Positions 60,801 through 64,000 of a DNA stretch of 64,000 nucleotides are shown piece after piece. The notes under the pieces were generated by a model. It was not told where the DNA came from. It ran no database searches and saw nothing but the letters and a program-made list of their open reading frames with translations. A program made the position numbers and the translations under genes. Where the stretch lies: the NCBI GenBank assembly GCA_966249405.1, contig CBINDO010000004.1, positions 1 to 64,000 of the forward strand. Direction: 5' to 3'. The stretch is from SZUA-265 sp966249405. Lineage in GTDB: Bacteria > Myxococcota_A > Polyangia > Polyangiales > Polyangiaceae. Each line of letters opens with the position of its first letter. The stretch's first letter is position 1.

Positions 60801-61502
60801 TGCGCTCCCGTGTCCGAGGCGGAGGTCGAAGCCAAGCTGCTTGCTCATGGCATGCCCACCGAGCTCGTCGAGCAAGCGGTGGCCGGACTGCGAGCGGCCT
60901 TGGAGACGCCGTTCCACGATTCGCTGAGTCTGTCTCGCATAACGACGGATCACCGGCTGAACGAGCTAGAGTTCATGCTGCCAGTGACTGGCCTGTTGGG
61001 CAGCCGCGAGCTCTCGGATGCGTTCGCGCACGTTCCGAGCGAGCGTGTTCCAGCGACCTATGCCGACGCCGTGGCGAGTCTGTCGTTCGTGACGTTGCAA
61101 GGCTTTTTGAAGGGGTTCGTGGACCTGGTGTTCGAACACCAAGGTCGCTGGTTTCTCGTCGATTACAAGACCAACGACTTGGGTGACCTCTACACGGACT
61201 ACGATCGCCTGTCCGTCGACGCGTGCATGCAGAGCAGCCACTACGTCCTGCAGTACCATCTCTACACGTTGGCCCTCGATAGGTACCTGTCGCTGCGCCT
61301 ACCGGGCTACGACTACGACCGCGATTTCGGAGGCGTTTATTACCTGTTCCTGCGCGGCATGAGCCCGAACTACGGCGCCACGAGCGGTGTCTTCTTCGAG
61401 AAGCCACCCAAGAGACGACTCGAACGCTTGGCCCGCGCGTTCGAGGGCAGCATGAGTACGTCCAGTCGCCGCGAGCCTGCGGCTCCGTATGGAGGTGAGT
61501 GA
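57867..61502 (+). CDS. recB: Exodeoxyribonuclease V beta subunit
   Basis: This protein of about 1211 residues is the 3'-5' helicase and nuclease subunit of RecBCD. The superfamily-1 helicase motifs are Walker A ASAGTGKTYAIS near residues 19-30, motif II DEFQDTDP, TTIHKSKGLEYPIV and LLYVALTRARHR. The C-terminal nuclease domain has FLVDYKTNDLG with the catalytic Asp-x-Lys. The ATG at 57867 was chosen because the Walker A region would otherwise be 60 residues downstream. The stop overlaps the recD start (TGATG). Confidence 0.96.
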   Translation: MKPFEALSVPLEGVSLVEASAGTGKTYAISTLVVRLLLERGLQIGQILVVTFTEAATAELRDRVRRRLQEAVTVCDVLSNDEDPSNCDPTLLSLVSKQSHVALARNNLAAALLQFDSAPIFTIHGFCQRVLRENAFATRVPFEAELLQDIRPLVEEALTDYWLSTFGRAPLPLIAEFDKGSKNRGRFTPETRDLENLSNLVAQASHLHVIPEAVGGAAEIAERRVRELFEEARRHFDAPVLNTLLKPIYPRDDHRAGREAAMTAYFKKPFGAEPLPDKCKYFDPSEWKLKKGLVPPAHPFFDAVHRLRQACAELQARVDEHALRVKQELVRYLQREVARRKSRRGVLSFDDLLQNVAAALRGATGPRLANTIRGKYHAALIDEFQDTDPTQYRIFATLFLRSGYSSDTALFLIGDPKQAIYSFRGADVFAYLEAAHAVAVERRFTMGTNYRSDEQLVAAVNALFRRHPRPFLYESMDYPNVAANQRGTSKLQPQEVALDVRFIRRPPNVMAAYSRLDLEKLLPERVADHIVALLKSRTTLDGKPVRPNAIAILTRTNREAFDCQRALANRGVPSVVQGDRSVFEQPEAQELQLILAAVADPSNASTIRTALATELMGMTAEALVALETDEDAWDDWVERFREYHSRWREEGFVQMFRQLLLECGITQRLLTSNNGERRMTNVLHLSELLHTQAQAEHLGPSGLLQYLAEQRQRQMTPTESEQVRLESDEDAVVLTTIHKSKGLEYPIVFCPFLGGAYSFSTPKHWVSFHDEETRDHVLDLGSDEFEHHVQLRSKEDLSEALRLLYVALTRARHRCVVYWGAMGDFHKSAMAELLYGPEADSATLKKADDEALAAPLAELADRQAGVQLTFEPALLERSNTAPPTESFAFARPSSSSLTARAVSDRVAHWSRTASFTELTKLASHVHSSVPATDHDELVAETEPEEELAVAAERVTLAGFPGGATTGNFFHALLEDMDFCAPVSEAEVEAKLLAHGMPTELVEQAVAGLRAALETPFHDSLSLSRITTDHRLNELEFMLPVTGLLGSRELSDAFAHVPSERVPATYADAVASLSFVTLQGFLKGFVDLVFEHQGRWFLVDYKTNDLGDLYTDYDRLSVDACMQSSHYVLQYHLYTLALDRYLSLRLPGYDYDRDFGGVYYLFLRGMSPNYGATSGVFFEKPPKRRLERLARAFEGSMSTSSRREPAAPYGGE

Positions 61503-63349
61503 TGACTTCGGCGCTCCCCAACCGCTTGTCACCGGACAACCTGGACGCATGGCTTACGGCGGGCGCACTCTCGCCGCTGGACGTCGAGTTCGCGCGCCTC
61601 CTCCAACGCTTGGACCCCTGCGGTAGCCCGCTCGTGACCGTGACGGCGGCGCTCGTCAGTCGCGCGACCCAGGCCGGACACGTGTGTCTCGACCTCGAGC
61701 GCCCGGCTTCGATGCGACTGTTGGATCAACACGGCGGAGAAGTGCCCCTCGAGCTGCCGGCACGTAGGACCTGGCAGCAAGCGCTCGAGCACAGTCCCCT
61801 CGTTGGCAACGGCGAACATCCGTCGCCGCTCGTGTTGTCGGGCGCTAGAGTCTACCTTCACCGCTACTACGCGTACGAGCGAAGGCTCGAGGCCAATCTC
61901 ACCCAACGGTTGATGTCCAACCGCGCCGAACTCGACCCGCAAACGCCCGCCATGCTCGGGCACTTGTTCCCCGAGAGCGGTCCAGGGGACCTGCAACGCC
62001 GGGCGGCGCTTTTGGCTTGCCTGCACCGCTTCAGCGTGATCTCCGGTGGCCCTGGAACGGGCAAAACGACGACCGTCGCCAAGGTGCTCGCGCTCCTGGC
62101 GTCGCAGTTCGAGGCCCGAGAGGAACCGCTGCGCCTGCAGCTGCTTGCCCCGACGGGCAAAGCAGCCACGCGGCTGGCCGAGTCGTTGAACCAGGGGATG
62201 AGCAAACTCGGGCTCTCCGATGCTCGGCGTGCCGCGCTGTCGGTAACTCCTTCGACGATTCACCGCGCCCTCGGCTACCAACCGAGGACGCCCACTCGTT
62301 TCCGACACGACGTTCAGAACCCGTTGCCGGCAAACGTGGTCATCGTAGACGAGGCGGCGATGGTGGACCTATCCCTGATGACGAAGTTGTGCGAAGCCGT
62401 CCCGACCAGGTCGCACCTCATCTTGCTGGGGGACCGTGACCAACTGGCGAGCGTGGAAGCCGGTGCCGTGTTTGGAGATTTGTTCAACGCGAGCACGAGC
62501 GTGGCGTATTCCGCTCATCTCTCACGGCAAATCTTCGAAATCGTGGGGGAGTCCGTCGAGAGCCGGGAAGCCAGCCCGCCCATCGCCGACTGTACGCTCC
62601 ACTTGGAGAAGAGCTATCGCTACGCCGAACGGGGCGGCATCGCCGCGCTCGCGAAGTCGATCCGCGCCGGTGATGTCAAAGCGGCACTTGCCGCCGCGAG
62701 TTCGCCCGATATCCGTTGGATCGAACTGCCAGACGACAGCCACCTCGACGCCACGACCGAAGCGACGTTGCGGAGCTGCATCAACGATGGTTTCGCGACG
62801 CTGCGCGAGGCGCAAACGCCGGAAGAGCGGTTGGACGCGCTCGGGACGTTCCGTTTGCTCACGCCGCACCGACGTGGGGCGCTCGGCGTAGACGGGCTCA
62901 ATGCACTCGCCGAGAACCTCGGACTAGGGGCTAGGCCCCGTGATGGCGCGTATGCGGGTCAGCCGATCTTGATCAACGAAAACGACTACCAATCCGAGCT
63001 CTACAACGGCGACGTCGGGGTCATCGACCACGGCAAGAGCGGCAAGCTGGCGGCGTTCTTCCCCGGGGAAACGCGCCTGCGCCAGCTGAGCCTCGCCCGC
63101 CTGCCCGCCTACAGCACGGTCTACGCGATGACGATCCACAAGAGCCAGGGGTCGGAATTCGACCGCGTGGTCGTCGTGTTACCCCATCACAGCTCACCAC
63201 TGCTCAGCCGTGAGCTGCTCTACACCGCAGTAACGCGCGCCAAGACACACGTCACCTTGGTCTCGAGCCGCAGCAGTCTACGCGCAGCGATTGAACGGCG
63301 GGTCGAGCGTTGCTCGGGGCTCCGCGAGGCACTATGGGGTAACCCATGA
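61502..63349 (+). CDS. recD: Exodeoxyribonuclease V alpha subunit
   Basis: This 615-residue 5'-3' helicase subunit of RecBCD has Walker A SGGPGTGKTTTVAKVLALL, motif II IVDEAAMVDLSLM, GDRDQLASVEAGAVFGDL, and the C-terminal UvrD-like motif AMTIHKSQGSEFDRV with LYTAVTRAK. A GGAGGTGAG lies before the ATG at 61502; the GTG one codon upstream is an alternative start. The three rec genes are in the order C-B-D with overlapping ends. The stop is 2 nt from that of the convergent gene. Confidence 0.96.
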   Translation: MTSALPNRLSPDNLDAWLTAGALSPLDVEFARLLQRLDPCGSPLVTVTAALVSRATQAGHVCLDLERPASMRLLDQHGGEVPLELPARRTWQQALEHSPLVGNGEHPSPLVLSGARVYLHRYYAYERRLEANLTQRLMSNRAELDPQTPAMLGHLFPESGPGDLQRRAALLACLHRFSVISGGPGTGKTTTVAKVLALLASQFEAREEPLRLQLLAPTGKAATRLAESLNQGMSKLGLSDARRAALSVTPSTIHRALGYQPRTPTRFRHDVQNPLPANVVIVDEAAMVDLSLMTKLCEAVPTRSHLILLGDRDQLASVEAGAVFGDLFNASTSVAYSAHLSRQIFEIVGESVESREASPPIADCTLHLEKSYRYAERGGIAALAKSIRAGDVKAALAAASSPDIRWIELPDDSHLDATTEATLRSCINDGFATLREAQTPEERLDALGTFRLLTPHRRGALGVDGLNALAENLGLGARPRDGAYAGQPILINENDYQSELYNGDVGVIDHGKSGKLAAFFPGETRLRQLSLARLPAYSTVYAMTIHKSQGSEFDRVVVVLPHHSSPLLSRELLYTAVTRAKTHVTLVSSRSSLRAAIERRVERCSGLREALWGNP

Positions 63350-63351
63350 TC

Positions 63352-64000
63352 TCACCGGCAAGCCACGAGCAGCTGGCCGCCGAAGCTGTCTTCCAGGCTC
63401 ATGTGAACCCGCGGCTTCTTCAGCCACGCATGGTCGGAGAGGTTGAAGGCCTCGAGGTACTTGGTGCGCACGTGAGCGTTGTCCGGCACGTTGTTCAAAC
63501 TGCCGCTCAGCGCGTTACATACTTCGCTCGACGCAGCGACCGAGTCTTCGGATGGCGCGCGGGAGCGGACTTGTGAGTTGAGTTCGCCCTCCGGCACCAT
63601 GAGCAGCGTGCCTCCGAGGAAGACGGTGGCTTGCAGGTCCATGAGGATCGCGCCGACCAAACGATCGTTATCGTCGATCAGCTGGGAGATGAAGAACTTG
63701 CCGCCCATCGTGACGTCTACTGGGTTTGGCGCTTCGCGGGCGGTGACGTCACTGCCGATCAACTGCTCGATACACCGGATGAAGTCTTGTGGCCGCGGCA
63801 GTCGCAGTTTGGGTAGCTCGGCCGTTTCGGGGTCGGGTGCCTCTTCCTGGACGGGGGCCACCTGCTCGACCGGGCGCTCGAGCGCTGGGGCAGCCACCGG
63901 AGCTTGGATGATCACGGGCTCACGCGCCTTGAGCTCCTCGATCGCTGCGGCCAACTGCTTGAGCTGCCCCTCGACCTCGTCGAGGCGGTTGGTCAACTTG
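63352..64000 (-). CDS. CheC/CheX-like domain protein, N-terminus cut by the window edge
   Basis: At least 214 residues are visible, and the frame continues past the right edge. The N-terminal part is a coiled coil (LDEVEGQLKQLAAAIEELKAR) with a Pro/Val linker. The C-terminal half (about 90-214) contains SEVCNALSGSLNNVP, which resembles the E-x2-N active-site helix of CheC-type CheY phosphatases, with a beta-rich surround (GGKFFISQLIDDNDRLVGAILMDL). A chemotaxis or flagellar-switch role would fit the flagellin in this window but is inferred from one motif. The first Met codon visible is a TTG at 63996, so the real start probably lies outside. Confidence 0.5.
   Translation of the reverse strand, partial: KLTNRLDEVEGQLKQLAAAIEELKAREPVIIQAPVAAPALERPVEQVAPVQEEAPDPETAELPKLRLPRPQDFIRCIEQLIGSDVTAREAPNPVDVTMGGKFFISQLIDDNDRLVGAILMDLQATVFLGGTLLMVPEGELNSQVRSRAPSEDSVAASSEVCNALSGSLNNVPDNAHVRTKYLEAFNLSDHAWLKKPRVHMSLEDSFGGQLLVACR

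Overview
The window looks like chromosome from a high-GC Gram-negative bacterium of the former Deltaproteobacteria, most likely Myxococcota (Polyangia-like). The reasons are a Hanks-type Ser/Thr kinase, a VCBS/ASPIC protein, many secreted lipoproteins with Thr/Ser/Pro-rich linkers, FadL- and TonB-type outer-membrane proteins, AcnB, RecBCD, and strong third-position GC bias that creates long spurious antisense frames. A complete flagellin gene is notable, since many cultured Myxococcota lack flagella. The assignment is an inference from gene content.

Layout. 1-3.7 kb: the apparent 5' end of a group II intron lies directly behind the pgk terminator, followed by pgk, a kinase fused to a cyclic-nucleotide domain, and a candidate small RNA with its own promoter and terminator. 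3.7-15 kb: aldo/keto reductase, Slt-type transglycosylase, two arylsulfotransferase-like lipoproteins around a FadL-type porin and a small lipoprotein, and a glycosyltransferase. 15-20.7 kb: a LysR regulator divergent from acnB, whose 3' end lacks an in-frame stop, then fabF and an HxlR regulator. 20.7-29 kb: VCBS/ASPIC lipoprotein, zinc-ribbon membrane protein, LpxH-like phosphoesterase, cyclic-nucleotide-binding protein, hisD, and a TonB-dependent receptor with an N-terminal TonB-like domain. 29-45 kb: lipoprotein, folE, ppx/gppA, apaG, mutM, RTX-repeat lipoprotein, a coupled matrixin pair, a diguanylate cyclase with two degenerate receivers, purU, an SGNH hydrolase, a PQQ-type sugar dehydrogenase and a coiled-coil lipoprotein. 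45-52 kb: uvrA, a four-domain S1 protein, flagellin with a structured leader, and a zinc-ribbon RNase HI. 52-64 kb: an FHA-GGDEF diguanylate cyclase, an RdgC-like gene pair, the recC-recB-recD operon and a CheC-like gene cut by the window edge.

Themes. Housekeeping genes are scattered singly among secreted and envelope proteins. DNA repair and recombination functions (mutM, uvrA, rnhA, rdgC, recCBD) are frequent, with the last three grouped. Second-messenger signalling recurs (two GGDEF proteins, two cyclic-nucleotide-binding proteins). Most convergent pairs are separated by strong perfect hairpins or by almost nothing. A roughly 50-bp interspersed repeat occurs four times between genes.
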